This document shows, in pieces, positions 17,628 through 26,900 of a stretch of DNA of 64,000 nucleotides (positions within the stretch are counted from its first letter, which is position 1; every line of letters begins with the position of its first letter). Both the position numbers and the translations under genes were made by a program. Source of the DNA: JAVJUS01 sp040220455 (GTDB lineage: Bacteria; Pseudomonadota; Alphaproteobacteria; DSM-16000; Inquilinaceae); contig JAVJUS010000126.1 in the NCBI GenBank assembly GCA_040220455.1, forward strand, positions 1-64,000, written 5' to 3'. Under the pieces are notes generated by a model. That model was given only the letters and a program-made list of their open reading frames with translations. It was not told where the DNA came from and searched no databases.

Positions 17628-17641
17628 TTGACATGGGTCAA
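17628..17641. promoter_or_regulatory. Second FNR/Dnr-like box
   Basis: TTGAC-ATGG-GTCAA is a perfect dyad with a T-to-C change in each half relative to TTGAT-N4-ATCAA; the TTGAC half resembles Dnr/NnrR-class sites. It is closer to the plus-strand DUF2189 gene (start 17725 or 17749) and probably controls it. Confidence 0.65.
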
Positions 17642-17724
17642 AGGCGGGTCCCGGCGCCGGTGATAGGGTCGGCGTGCGTCGTCGGGTCGCGACCCGACCG
17701 TGCGAGCGCTGTCAGACGAGGCAG

Positions 17725-18603
17725 ATGTCAGACGAGGCAAGGGCCCCAATGAGCGACGTTACCGACCCGTCGACCTCCGGCACGCCGGATATCGAGGACG
17801 TCTTCGTCCCGCCGCGCCCGGCGATTCGCCGGCTGGAGATGGAACATCCCTGGGGCTGGCTGGCCGCGGGCTGGCGCGACCTGCGCGCCGCACCGGGGGC
17901 GAGCCTGCCCTACGGCCTCGTCTTCGCCGTGCTGGGCTGGATCCTGCTGCTCGCGGTCGCGCGGTGGCAGGCCTTCTACGTCATCCTGCCGGTGGCCGGC
18001 GGGTTCATGCTGATCGGGCCGGTCGCCGCCGTCGGGCTCTACGAGATCAGCCGCCGCCTGGGCGACGGCCACACGCCGCGACTCGGCGAGACGCTCGGCG
18101 CCTGGAGGCCCAACGCCAGCCAGATCGCCTTCGTGGGCGTGATCCTTCTGGTCATCCACATCGCCTGGATGCGGCTCGCCTTCCTCATCTTCATGCTGTT
18201 CTTCTCCGGCCAGCCGCCGCGCCCGGAGACGACGGCGCTGATCGACGTCTTCTTCTCGCCCTCCAGCGTCCCGTTCCTCGCCGTCGGCACGGCGGTGGGC
18301 GCGGTCCTGGCGGTTATCGTCTTCTCGATCACGGCGGTGTCGATCCCGATGCTGCTCGACCGGCCGTCGACCAACGTCATCACCGCGATGGCGACGAGCG
18401 TCGAGGTCGTGCGCCAGAACCCCGGCCCGATGCTGCTCTGGGCCTGGCTGATCGTGCTGTTCATCGGGGCGGGCATGGCGCTCGGCTTCGTCGGGCTGAT
18501 CGTCACCCTGCCGCTGATCGGCCATGCCACCTGGGCCGCCTATCGCGCGACGGTGACCTGGCCCGAGGACGAGACGAAGGGCGACGGGGAAACGGCGCGC
18601 TGA
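17725..18603 (+). CDS. DUF2189-family membrane protein
   Basis: This ~292-residue protein has about six transmembrane helices. The family pattern is visible: RRLEMEHPWGWLAAGWRDLR at the N-terminus, then the GLVFAVLGWILL and PVAGGFMLIGPVAAVGLYEISRR helices. DUF2189 proteins are commonly found near cbb3 oxidase or cytochrome c genes, and their function is unknown. Two starts compete: ATG 17725 (GAGGCAG just upstream) and ATG 17749 (GAGGCAAGGG upstream). Its divergence from ccoN and the FNR-like box suggest low-oxygen expression. Confidence 0.82.
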   Translation: MSDEARAPMSDVTDPSTSGTPDIEDVFVPPRPAIRRLEMEHPWGWLAAGWRDLRAAPGASLPYGLVFAVLGWILLLAVARWQAFYVILPVAGGFMLIGPVAAVGLYEISRRLGDGHTPRLGETLGAWRPNASQIAFVGVILLVIHIAWMRLAFLIFMLFFSGQPPRPETTALIDVFFSPSSVPFLAVGTAVGAVLAVIVFSITAVSIPMLLDRPSTNVITAMATSVEVVRQNPGPMLLWAWLIVLFIGAGMALGFVGLIVTLPLIGHATWAAYRATVTWPEDETKGDGETAR

Positions 18604-18684
18604 GCCGTGCCCTCTCCCGGCCGGCCCTTCTACACGCACACCTCTCACTCTCCTCCATCCCCCTCACTTCACGAAGAATCCACG

Positions 18685-18864
18685 ATGACCCTCGGATCCT
18701 GGCTCACCGGCATCGTCATGGCGCTGATCGCGCTGGCCGGCCTGTTCATGGCCGCTCGGGCGGAGGACGCCGTCTTCCAGTTCGGCGGCTTCCTGTTCTT
18801 CCTGTTCGGCGTGCTGTTCGAATTTGTCCTGATCGCCCGCAACACCGGCCACCGCGCGAGCTGA
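18685..18864 (+). CDS. Small two-helix membrane protein, function unknown
   Basis: This 59-residue protein has two hydrophobic segments (SWLTGIVMALIALAGLFMAA and FGGFLFFLFGVLFEFVLIA) joined by a short RAEDAVFQ loop. It lies 82 nt downstream of the DUF2189 gene on the same strand, so the two may be cotranscribed. The Shine-Dalgarno is weak (GAAGAATCC). Small proteins of this kind occur beside respiratory genes in alphaproteobacteria, but I cannot name a family. The stop is 26 nt from the convergent MFS gene. Confidence 0.7.
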   Translation: MTLGSWLTGIVMALIALAGLFMAARAEDAVFQFGGFLFFLFGVLFEFVLIARNTGHRAS

Positions 18865-18889
18865 ATCGCGCGGGACGGGCGGCGGCGGA

Positions 18890-20227
18890 TCAATCCCCGC
18901 GCGGGCGGCACCCGGTCTCGCGCACCGCCAGGGCCCCGACGACCCCGGCCACGCCCATGGCGAGAAGCGGCCACAGGGCGGTATCGAACATGGCGCGGGT
19001 GTAAGCCGGGGCGCCGTCGCGCATGCCGCCGTCCCAGGCCCGGTCGAGCAGCCAGCCCGTCAGCGGCTGGAACAGCGCGCCCGAGGTCATCACGGCCATA
19101 TTGACGATCCCGATGGTCGAGCCCGCGGCCCAGCGCGGCGCGTGCTCCCGCGCGGCGGCGAATCCCACCACCATTGTGCCCGAGGCAAGGCCGTTGACCA
19201 CCAGCAGCGGCGCGACGGCGGCGAGCCCCAGCCCGGGCGCGTAGAACGCCGCCGTCAGCGAGGCGAGCGCCACGCTCGCAGCGACCACCATGGGCAGGCG
19301 CCGCCGGCCGAGCCGGTCCGACAGCCAGCCGCCGGCCGGCGCGCCGACCGCCCAGCCCGCCAGCATGGCCGAGGCGACCAGCGCCGCGGTCGGCCGGTCG
19401 ATCTCGAAGCGCGCGACCAGGTAGGGCACGCCCCACAGGGCGGCGAAGGTCAGCATGGGCGCGCTCATCGCCGCGCCGAACAGGGCGATCGGGTAGACCT
19501 GTGCCGTCGCCAGCGCCGCGCGCAGGCCGGCGACGAGGCCGCGCGGCGGGGCGGAACCGGCGGGCGCCGCCGAGGCGGCCGCGTCGTCGGCCCCGGTCCC
19601 ACCTGCAAAGGGCGTCTCCGGCCGGTCGCGCACCATGATCGCGATCAGGACGGCGAGGCCGAGGGAGAAAACCGCGCCGCCGGCCAGCGTCGCGCGCCAA
19701 CCAACCGCATCGATCAGGACGGCCAGCGGCGCCTGGCCGCCGATCCCGCCGGCCATCCCGAAGGCCAGTGTCAGGCCGCTGACCAGGGCGAAGCGCCGGG
19801 CCGGAAACCAGGCGGCCGCCAGCGACAGGGTGGCGACCCAGCCGAAGGCGGCGCCGGCGCCGATCAAAGCGCGGCCGGCATAGGCCGCCTCCAGCCCGTC
19901 GGCCGCGGCGAACAGCGCGCTGCCGGCCCCGCCGACGAGCGCTGCGACGCTCAGCACCCGGCGCGGCCCGAACCGGTCGACGAGCAGCCCGACCGGAATC
20001 TGGAGGCCGGCGTAAGCGTAGAAATAGAGGCTCGACAGCGTGCCGGCGATCGCCGCGCCCACGGCGAAGTCGCGCATCAGCGAATCGACCATCACGCTGG
20101 GCGCCACGCGCTGGAAGAAGCCGTAGCAGTAGAACACCGCGCCCAGCGACCACAGCAGCCAGGCCCGCGCGAGAGGCGGCCTCGCGGCCGCGGGGGCGCC
20201 GGCGTCGGATCGAGCGGTGGAGGTCAC
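18890..20227 (-). CDS. Major facilitator superfamily transporter
   Basis: This ~445-residue protein has twelve predicted helices and a central loop (~215-245) rich in Ala/Gly. The MFS loop motif appears as GLLVDRFGPRRVLS after helix 2 and as GGWLSDRLGRRRLP in the second half. The first helix carries VFYCYGFFQRVAPSVM, typical of the oxalate/formate- or NarK-like MFS groups in proteobacteria, but the substrate is unknown. The GTG at 20227 (VTSTARSD) is my preferred start; a longer version lacks support. It is divergent from the amidohydrolase gene. Confidence 0.85.
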   Translation of the reverse strand: MTSTARSDAGAPAAARPPLARAWLLWSLGAVFYCYGFFQRVAPSVMVDSLMRDFAVGAAIAGTLSSLYFYAYAGLQIPVGLLVDRFGPRRVLSVAALVGGAGSALFAAADGLEAAYAGRALIGAGAAFGWVATLSLAAAWFPARRFALVSGLTLAFGMAGGIGGQAPLAVLIDAVGWRATLAGGAVFSLGLAVLIAIMVRDRPETPFAGGTGADDAAASAAPAGSAPPRGLVAGLRAALATAQVYPIALFGAAMSAPMLTFAALWGVPYLVARFEIDRPTAALVASAMLAGWAVGAPAGGWLSDRLGRRRLPMVVAASVALASLTAAFYAPGLGLAAVAPLLVVNGLASGTMVVGFAAAREHAPRWAAGSTIGIVNMAVMTSGALFQPLTGWLLDRAWDGGMRDGAPAYTRAMFDTALWPLLAMGVAGVVGALAVRETGCRPRGD

Positions 20228-20412
20228 GGGCGGAGTCGTCCGTCGGCATCGGGCGGGAGCGCACACGCAACGCTAGCACCCGACACACGGACGGCGCCAT
20301 GCCGTCCCGCCCCACCCGACCGGCCGGGTTGCGCCCCGACCCCGGCCAGCGCAGCATGGCGCTCCTTCCCGCCACGGCCCGCCACCCACCGCCAGAGACG
20401 AGACCGACGGCC

Positions 20413-21696
20413 ATGCCCGCCCCTGCCCCCGCGACCGCCTTCGCGATGCCCGACGCCGCCGAGCTGGGCCGCGAGGCCCTCGATCGGCTCGACCGCCTGG
20501 CCGCGATCAGCGAGCAGGCGGACGGGCTGACGCGGCGCTTCGGCACGCCGGAGCACGCGCGCGCGCTCGACCTGATCGAGGGCTGGATGCAGCAGGCCGG
20601 CATGGCGACCCGGCGCGACGCGGCGGCCAACCTGATCGGCCGGTACGAGGCGGAGGAGCCCGGCGCCCGCGCGGTGCTCATGGGCTCGCACCAGGACACG
20701 GTGCGCGATGCCGGCCGGTTCGACGGGATGCTGGGCATCGTGCTGCCCATCCTGGCGGTCGAGGCGCTGCACCGGGCCGGCCGCCGCCTGCCTGTCGCGG
20801 TCGAGGTCATCGCCTTCTGCGACGAGGAAGGCGTGCGTTTCCGCACGACGCTGCTCGGCAGCAAGGCGGTGACCGGCGCGCTCGGACCGGCGGAGCTGGG
20901 GGCGCGCGATCCCGACGGGCGGACGGTCGCGGAGGTCTTGCGCGATTTCGGCGGCGACCCCGATGCGCTCGCCGCCGCCGCGCGCCGGCCCGACGAGATC
21001 GCGGCCTATATCGAGACGCATATCGAGCAGGGGCCGGTGCTGGAGGCGGCGGGCCTGCCGGTCGGCATCGTCACGGCCATCGTCGGCGGCAATCGCCTTC
21101 AGGTGACCTTCGAGGGCGAGGCCGGCCATGCCGGCACCGTGCCCATGGGCCGCCGGCGCGACGCCCTGGCCGCGGCGGCGGAGGCGGTGTTGGAGACCGA
21201 GGCCCTGGCCACGGCGGCGGGCGACGGCGCGGTGGCGACGGTCGGCCGGATCGAAGCGGAGCCCGGCGCGATCAACGTCATCCCGGGTCTCGCCCGCTTC
21301 ACCGTCGACCTGCGCCTGCCCGACGACGACGCCCGGCGGGCCGCGGCGGCCGATCTGGAGCGCCGGATCGAGGCGATCGCCGCGCGGCGGGGCTGCCGGG
21401 TGACGATCGAGCGGCTCTACGAGTCCGATGGTGCGAGCTGCGCGCCCTGGCTGATGGACGCGCTCGGCGTCGCGATCGCCGGGGAGGGCGTCGAGGTGCG
21501 CAGGCTGCCGAGCGGCGCCGGCCACGACGCCATGGCAATGGCGGCGATCAGCGACATCGCCATGCTGTTCGTGCGCTGCAAGGCCGGGATCAGCCACAAT
21601 CCGTCCGAGAGCGCGAGCGTCGAGGACATGGGCGTGGCCGGCCGCGTGCTGCTCCGCCTGCTCGACGATTTCGCGATGCCCGAGCCCGATGCCTGA
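20413..21696 (+). CDS. M20-family amidase: allantoate amidohydrolase / N-carbamoyl-L-amino acid hydrolase
   Basis: This ~427-residue dinuclear-metal hydrolase of the HyuC/AllC group has the usual length. Metal-binding motifs are MGSHQDTV (His/Asp), FDGMLGIVLPILAVEAL, AFCDEEGVRF (Glu pair) and YIETHIEQGPVLE. The dimerisation domain includes GEAGHAGTVPM, and the last ligand lies in the ISHNPSES motif. Such enzymes split allantoate, ureidoglycolate or N-carbamoyl amino acids. No other purine or hydantoin genes are near, so the substrate is open. ATG 20413 is chosen because upstream codons are Pro/Arg-rich low-complexity sequence. Confidence 0.86.
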   Translation: MPAPAPATAFAMPDAAELGREALDRLDRLAAISEQADGLTRRFGTPEHARALDLIEGWMQQAGMATRRDAAANLIGRYEAEEPGARAVLMGSHQDTVRDAGRFDGMLGIVLPILAVEALHRAGRRLPVAVEVIAFCDEEGVRFRTTLLGSKAVTGALGPAELGARDPDGRTVAEVLRDFGGDPDALAAAARRPDEIAAYIETHIEQGPVLEAAGLPVGIVTAIVGGNRLQVTFEGEAGHAGTVPMGRRRDALAAAAEAVLETEALATAAGDGAVATVGRIEAEPGAINVIPGLARFTVDLRLPDDDARRAAAADLERRIEAIAARRGCRVTIERLYESDGASCAPWLMDALGVAIAGEGVEVRRLPSGAGHDAMAMAAISDIAMLFVRCKAGISHNPSESASVEDMGVAGRVLLRLLDDFAMPEPDA

Positions 21697-21750
21697 TCGA
21701 AAGCGCTCAGGCCCTCCCCTCTCGTGGAACCGCGCCGACCTTCGGCGCAT

Positions 21751-21778
21751 TTGAACGGGTCCCGGCCTCTGGTACACT
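21751..21778 (+). promoter_or_regulatory. Sigma-70-type promoter for the lipoprotein gene
   Basis: TTGAAC (21751-21756) and TACACT (21773-21778) are separated by 16 nt and point toward the lipoprotein gene. They imply a 5' untranslated leader of ~165 nt. The gap 21697-21949 holds no gene. Confidence 0.5.
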
Positions 21779-21949
21779 TTCGTGCCGAGCCGGACGGGGC
21801 GATATCTCTTTCGGACCCGCCGGCCCCGACGACATCCGGAAGACCGCGCCGCGGCGGGTCGGCCGGCCCCTGCGTCGAGCGCGCAACGGTTGCCCGGTGG
21901 CCGGCCCGAGGGGGGACGGCCCGGGCTCGACAACGAGGAGGAGACCGAC

Positions 21950-22192
21950 ATGACGCGCAAGATCACGACCCTGATCGCCGCCGGCCTTCTGGTCACGGGC
22001 CTGTCTGCCTGCGCCCAGCTTTCCGGCGAGGACCAGGCCCGCCTGGACGAGGCGGTGACCCGCTCCCAGAACGCCGAATCGGCCGCCCAGCGCGCCGAGG
22101 AGGCCGCCAGCCGCGCCGAGCAGGCCGCCCAGGAGGCGCAGGCCGCCGCCGAGCGGGCCGCGCGGATGTTCAACCAGGGTCTGGCGAAGTAA
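21950..22192 (+). CDS. Lpp-like alanine-zipper outer-membrane lipoprotein
   Basis: This 80-residue protein has signal peptide MTRKITTLIAAGLLVTG with lipobox LSAC at residues 18-21. The remainder is a coiled coil with Ala at heptad positions (AESAAQRAEEAASRAEQAAQ) and a terminal Lys, as in Lpp/OprI lipoproteins that tether the outer membrane to peptidoglycan. Shine-Dalgarno GAGGAGGAG lies a few nt upstream. The nearby L,D-transpeptidase at 22385-23284 could in principle link such a lipoprotein to peptidoglycan. The strong promoter-like elements and terminator hairpin fit an abundant envelope protein. Confidence 0.88.
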   Translation: MTRKITTLIAAGLLVTGLSACAQLSGEDQARLDEAVTRSQNAESAAQRAEEAASRAEQAAQEAQAAAERAARMFNQGLAK

Positions 22193-22221
22193 GGCCTCTT
22201 CCGGCCCGGACCGATGGCGGC

Positions 22222-22251
22222 GGCCGGCGGCTCCCCACGGAGTCGCCGGCC
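22222..22251 (+). terminator. Hairpin after the Lpp-like gene
   Basis: Arms GGCCGGCGGCTCC and GGAGTCGCCGGCC (one mismatch) close over a 4-nt loop, 30 nt after the stop codon. The following sequence GTTCGCGTTCG is only weakly T-rich, so the termination strength is uncertain. Confidence 0.55.
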
Positions 22252-22299
22252 GTTCGCGTTCGCGGGGGATATCGGGCGCTTTCGTAGGTCGGGCCTCTC

Positions 22300-22388
22300 G
22301 TAGGTCGGCCGAGCGAAGCGAGCCCGACGGACTCCGGACGGGACCGAACGTCCGGTGGGCCAGTGACGCTTGGGCCCGGCCGACCTAC
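22300..22388. repeat. GTAGGTCGG...CCGACCTAC palindromic element
   Basis: This 89-nt segment is bounded by GTAGGTCGGCC and GGCCGACCTAC and contains GAGCGAAGCGAGCCCGACG. The ends resemble the three ~80-nt elements at 31825, 37477 and 49562, but the interior differs. A partial start (GTAGGTCGGGC) also lies at 22284. The right arm supplies the TAG stop codon of the L,D-transpeptidase gene. Confidence 0.7.
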
Positions 22389-23284
22389 TTGGTCACGCGG
22401 ATCGGGTAGCCGCGGCGTTCGATCGCGGCCTGCAGCAAGGTCGGGAAATCGAGCCGGCCGGCCTGGTCGCCGGCGACCTCGTGGGCGCGCTCCAGCACCT
22501 GCTCGGGCCACTGCGCCGGGGCGTCGCCACTCTCCATCACCTCGTCGGCGACCTCGGGGTCGGGGTGGGCTTCCATGTAGAGCTCCCCGTCGACCCAGGC
22601 GAACTTGATCGGCTGGCTGACGACCGTCACCGGCGTGCCGACCGGCACGGTCTCGTAGAGGTGCTCGATGTCCTCGGGATACATGCGCAGGCAGCCACTG
22701 GAGACCCGGCGGCCGACGCCGTAGGGCTTGTTCGTCCCGTGAATCAGATAGGCCGGCCAGCCGAGATAGAGCGCGTGGTCGCCCAGCGGGTTGTCCGGGC
22801 CGGGCGGAACCATGTCCGGCAGATCGGGCTGGCGCGCCTTGATCGACTCCGGCGGGTACCAGGCCGGGCTTTCCTGCTTGCGCACGATGGAGGTGCCGCC
22901 GAGCGGCGTGGTCACCCCCTCCCGGCCGATGCCGAGCGGAAAAGTCTCGATCCCGTCATCGGTGAAGTAGAAGAGCCGCATCTCCGCCAGGTTGACGACG
23001 ATCCCGCGACGCGGGGCGTCGGGCAGCAGGTGCGCGCCCGGCAGGATCAGGCGCGTGCCCTCGCCCGGCGTGAAGGGGTCGACATCGGGATTGGCCGCGC
23101 GCAGCTCGGTGAAGCCGAGGTCGAAGCGCCGCGCGACGTCGTGCAGCGTGTCATCGTAGGTGGTCGTGTACCGGTCGAGCCGGCCGACGAAGGGCGTGTC
23201 GGGCGTCGCCGCCGTCGCGGGCCCGGCGAGCGCCGCGGCGACCGACAGCAGCGCGGCGGCGATCCTGCGATACGAACCGGTCAT
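22385..23284 (-). CDS. LysM-containing L,D-transpeptidase (ErfK/YcfS type)
   Basis: This ~299-residue periplasmic enzyme forms 3-3 peptidoglycan cross-links or attaches lipoproteins. A signal peptide (ending GPATAA) is followed by a LysM-like segment (YDDTLHDVARRFDLGFTELRAANPDVDPFTPGEG) and the YkuD domain. The active-site motif is HGTNKPYGVGRRVSSGCLRM, with the catalytic Cys in SSGC and His upstream. The start is ATG 23284. The stop codon lies inside a palindromic repeat. The 23285-23435 gap upstream holds only its promoter region and the second repeat family. Confidence 0.92.
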   Translation of the reverse strand: MTGSYRRIAAALLSVAAALAGPATAATPDTPFVGRLDRYTTTYDDTLHDVARRFDLGFTELRAANPDVDPFTPGEGTRLILPGAHLLPDAPRRGIVVNLAEMRLFYFTDDGIETFPLGIGREGVTTPLGGTSIVRKQESPAWYPPESIKARQPDLPDMVPPGPDNPLGDHALYLGWPAYLIHGTNKPYGVGRRVSSGCLRMYPEDIEHLYETVPVGTPVTVVSQPIKFAWVDGELYMEAHPDPEVADEVMESGDAPAQWPEQVLERAHEVAGDQAGRLDFPTLLQAAIERRGYPIRVTK

Positions 23285-23438
23285 GATGCGGATCGCCCCC
23301 TCGACACACCTTCGCAATCCCGGCCCGCGCCCGATAGAGCCGGCCGGCATTCGAGGCATTTAGCCGCCGCACGCACGCCGCGCAAGCGATACGTCCCCTC
23401 TTTCGGGTCGCGGCGGCGGCGAGTGCGTCCTCGACCTA

Positions 23439-23540
23439 GGGCAATTTCCGAACTGATGGAATCATCAGTTCGGAAATTGCCCTATCTTCAACAACCTGGA
23501 GCATCTCATCTGCGCCCGTTCGGGCGCAGGATGCTCTAGA
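23439..23540. repeat. Dispersed double-palindrome element, copy 2
   Basis: The first inverted repeat is GGGCAATTTCCGAACTGAT...ATCAGTTCGGAAATTGCCC, nearly perfect over 19 bp per arm. The second is built on GAGCAT/ATGCTC with TGCGCCCG-TT-CGGGCGCA inside. The order is reversed relative to copy 1 at 7183-7271, so the two copies lie on opposite strands. The right end overlaps the stop codon of the 74-residue protein gene. Confidence 0.8.
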
Positions 23541-23760
23541 TCGGCGCGGTCGGTGCCGCTGGCGCGCGCCACTCCACGACCGTCTGCCTGGCCAGCACGG
23601 CACGGATCGCCTCCGCGACATCGTCGATATCGGCGAAGACCTTGCCATCCAGTGCCGAAAGCCGGGAATCGGTGGTGTAGAAAACGAACTCGTCGCCAAG
23701 GGACACAAGGTCTCCGAAGCGTTCACCCTCGAGGGTAACCGGTACATGCACGATCGACAC
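23536..23760 (-). CDS. Small uncharacterised protein, paralogue of the 77-residue protein at 30124
   Basis: I do not recognise this 74-residue protein. Its centre (GERFGDLVSLGDEFVFYTT, then LSALDGKVF and a helix DDVAEAIRAVL) matches the protein at 30124-30357 position by position, so the two form one family. Predicted structure is two or three strands followed by a helix; there is no signal or membrane segment. The GTG at 23760 has GGGGAGG 7 nt upstream. It is the last gene of the island and lies 153 nt after the 1223-residue protein gene. Its stop falls inside a dispersed repeat. Confidence 0.72.
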   Translation of the reverse strand: MSIVHVPVTLEGERFGDLVSLGDEFVFYTTDSRLSALDGKVFADIDDVAEAIRAVLARQTVVEWRAPAAPTAPI

Positions 23761-23913
23761 GACATGCCTCCCCGTGTGCCGGTTCCATCGGCCTCGCCCT
23801 CCCCGGCCGAGGCCGACCGACATATGGCGATGGGGGTACATGAGCGCAAGACGGATCGGCATTCCCCTACATGTCGTGGGATGACGCGGGTTGTCGCACA
23901 CTCCGGTCCCCGG

Positions 23914-26900
23914 TCACGGGAAGCCGACATTCGTCAGGTTGGTGATCGTGTCCCGGTCGTTATCGATCGAGATCGACCCGCCGGCGACTCCGGCAGCGGC
24001 GCTGACGAACCCGAGCCCCGCCGCTCCGAGCATCGTGTAACCGCTGTCTGTCGCCATGCCCACGCCGAAGGCGATGGCCGAGACGCCGCCCGCGACATTG
24101 GATGTCCAGGTGAGCGCTCCCGTCGTCTTGCCGGACGGCTCATCGAGCGCGTTGGCGGTAATCATGAGAACCAGGCCGAAGGCACCGAGCAGGCCGACCA
24201 GCGGGCCTTCGCGGTGCTGGAGCGCCTCGTTCAGGTCGTATTGGGGCAGGTCGCCGCCGACCGGACGCACCGCCAGGCTGTCGAGCGTGTAGAAGGTGCC
24301 GCTTATGGCGCAGCCGCTCATATAGGCGAGGAACCGCAAGCCCCAGGCGCGCATCGCGCCGGCATCCGACAACGGTCCGGAAGGCATGGGAAACGTCAGC
24401 GCCTTGCGCACGGCATCGACCGCGTAGACCCATAGATCCACCTTGCCCTTCAGGATCAGACCGCCGACGCGGGCCATCATCAGGACGCCGAGCGTCGACG
24501 CCAGAAGCCCGCCGATCTGGCTGTAGGCGACGGTGTTCGAGGCGGAGCCGCCGGCTCGGGCAGCGAGCGCGACCGGCGCGGTCGCCATCGACGCCGGCCT
24601 GCCACCCGTCTCTTCGAACGCGGCCGCCGCGGTACCGATCGCCGCGCGCAGGTCGGGCACCGTCCGTCGCAGGAAATCTTCGTCGAAGCCGAACCGGCTC
24701 TCGGCGAAGGGCGCCTTGCCGGCGGCCATGCGATAGACGTAGGTCGCCGGGATCGCGGCCAGCAGGGCCGCGCCGTCCATGATCGAAAACCGCGCCGAGG
24801 TACCGAGCAGCTTGGCGACCCAGTCGACGAGCTCGGTCAGCACGGGGATGTAGGTCTCCCCTTTCAGGCTCTCGCCCAAGGCGCGGATCGCCTCGACAAC
24901 GGTGTCGAACAAGGCCTCGATGGCCGCCTTGGCGCCTTCGATCACGTCGTCGAGAACCTGCAGCAACACGTCGTAGGCATCCTTCACCGTCTGCCCCGGG
25001 GCGCGGAATGGGGCCTCGAAATCGGTTGCGAGCGCCTCGATCCGCGCCATGGCGTCGATCACGGCCTGCGGCACCGAGAACAGATCCGGCCCGGCCCCGT
25101 CGCCAAAGCCGACGGAGAGGTCCGTGAAGTCGCCCAGATACCGTGCCCAGTTCCCCCCCGGGGAATTGAACCAGTCGGTCGTCGAATCGGCGCCGGCCTG
25201 CCTCGCGGTCTCCTGCAGGACGATCCCGCCGCCGTTGTCGTCCGACAACGAAAGGGACCGGAACCGCGCGGCCACACCGTCGAGGAGGTCGCCGATCTCG
25301 GCCTTGACCGTATCGGCCAGATCGGCCAGGGCGTCGCCGCCCCAGTCGAGCGTGTCGCTGGCGAGCTCGGAGAGGACCTGCGCCGTTTCCCAGATGTCGA
25401 TCCAGGGAAACACGAAGCCGAGCCAGGCGAGCAACGTCTCCAGCACGATCTCCAGGATCTCGAGCACCTTGCCCAGCACCTGCATCACGACGGGCACGGA
25501 GTCGAGAACGACGCTGTAGACCTCCTCGGCCGCGGTCTTGATGACGAAGCGCACGCCCTCCTCGGCCGCCTGGAACAGGAAGACCGTGCCGTCGGCGGTG
25601 AGCGCCAGGCCGTGATCGAGATACTGGATGACGTCGCCGGCGGCATTCGTCGCCTGCCGCGCCGCGTCGCCGATGGCGTCGATGGCGCCGTCCACGTCGT
25701 CGACGACACTGGCCACGCCATTCGACACGCTGATGCCGAAACCCGAAAGGCCACCGCCCAGGCTCGCCATCGCGACGCTCGCGGAAGCCGGCGCGGGCGC
25801 CGCCGCCTCGGGCGGGGTCACCACGATCCCGACGGCGTCGCCTGTGCCCATCTTCGACGCGCTGTATGCGCTCAGGAACGCGACGTTGCCGGCCACGCTG
25901 TCGGCCGTCGTCGCGTCGGTGTCGGCGGCCACGACCGGGTCGCCGTATCGGGTCTCGGCGCCGGTGATGTCCTTGCCCGAGGAAATGCCCTGGAGCTGGC
26001 CGTTGAGGCGGGCGGCCGGGTAGACCGTGATCGTCTCGGCGAAGTCGTCCGACGCGATCTCGTAGGTCGGGGCCGCCAGGTCGCCGGTCAGGGCGATCAG
26101 CGTGAGCGTGCCTCCGGCATCCGTCTCGACCTCGGCCCAGACGTCCCGGTCGAGGCCGTAGGTCACGCCGTTGATCAGGACATGAACCCAGTCGCCGGCC
26201 CGGACCTTCACCGTCCGGCCGCCGAGCGCGTAGCGGTTCTCGTCGACCAAATTGACATGGGTCGTGAACGATTTGGCATCGACGACGTATTCGGAGGAGG
26301 CGGGCAGTACCAGGTCGCGGCGGCGCCAGGCGCCGTTGCCGGCGTCGCGCGTGACATGGGTGACGATGTCGCCCTGGCGCACAAGGAAGGCCTCGTCCGC
26401 CGCGCGCCCGCGCGAGCGCAGGGGCGCGATGTGCACCGTGTCCGTGCTCATGACGACCGGCTTGTCCCAGGCGAGCCCGTCGCCCCGCCGGCCGCGCACG
26501 TAGTGGACCGTCGCCGGCGCCGCCATGGCCCAGAGCGAGACGCCGTCCCCGTCCTCGGTCGCGCGGATCTCGTGGACATCCTTCGCCGCGGTCGCCACCG
26601 GCGCCAGGGCGCCGGCGCGGGCGCCGGGGATGACGAAGATCCCCTCCGCCGCTCCGATATAGATGTCAGAACACAGCGACGGCCCCGTCATCGTCGCGGC
26701 GGCCGGGGTCGGCGTGGCGATGCAGGTGTAGGTCAGGTCCGACAGGGCCTCGGGAAAGCTGGCATTGCCGGGGCTGTAGTCGTAGGTCATCGACCCGAGC
26801 CGGTCGTCGGCGAGCGTCGTGCATTCGAGGGTGACCGAATCCCCGATCCGGTAGAGGAACCAGATCCCCCGCTGGCCGAAGGCGTAGCCGAGGGAGATGT

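Larger units (their letters stand above)
17376..17724. promoter_or_regulatory. Divergent intergenic region, ccoN / DUF2189 gene
   Basis: This ~350-nt non-coding gap lies between two divergently transcribed units and contains two FNR-type palindromes, annotated separately. Close to the right end, GTCAGACGAGGCA occurs twice (17711-17723 and 17727-17739), each copy placed just before a possible start of the right-hand gene. I see nothing gene-like otherwise. Confidence 0.6.
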
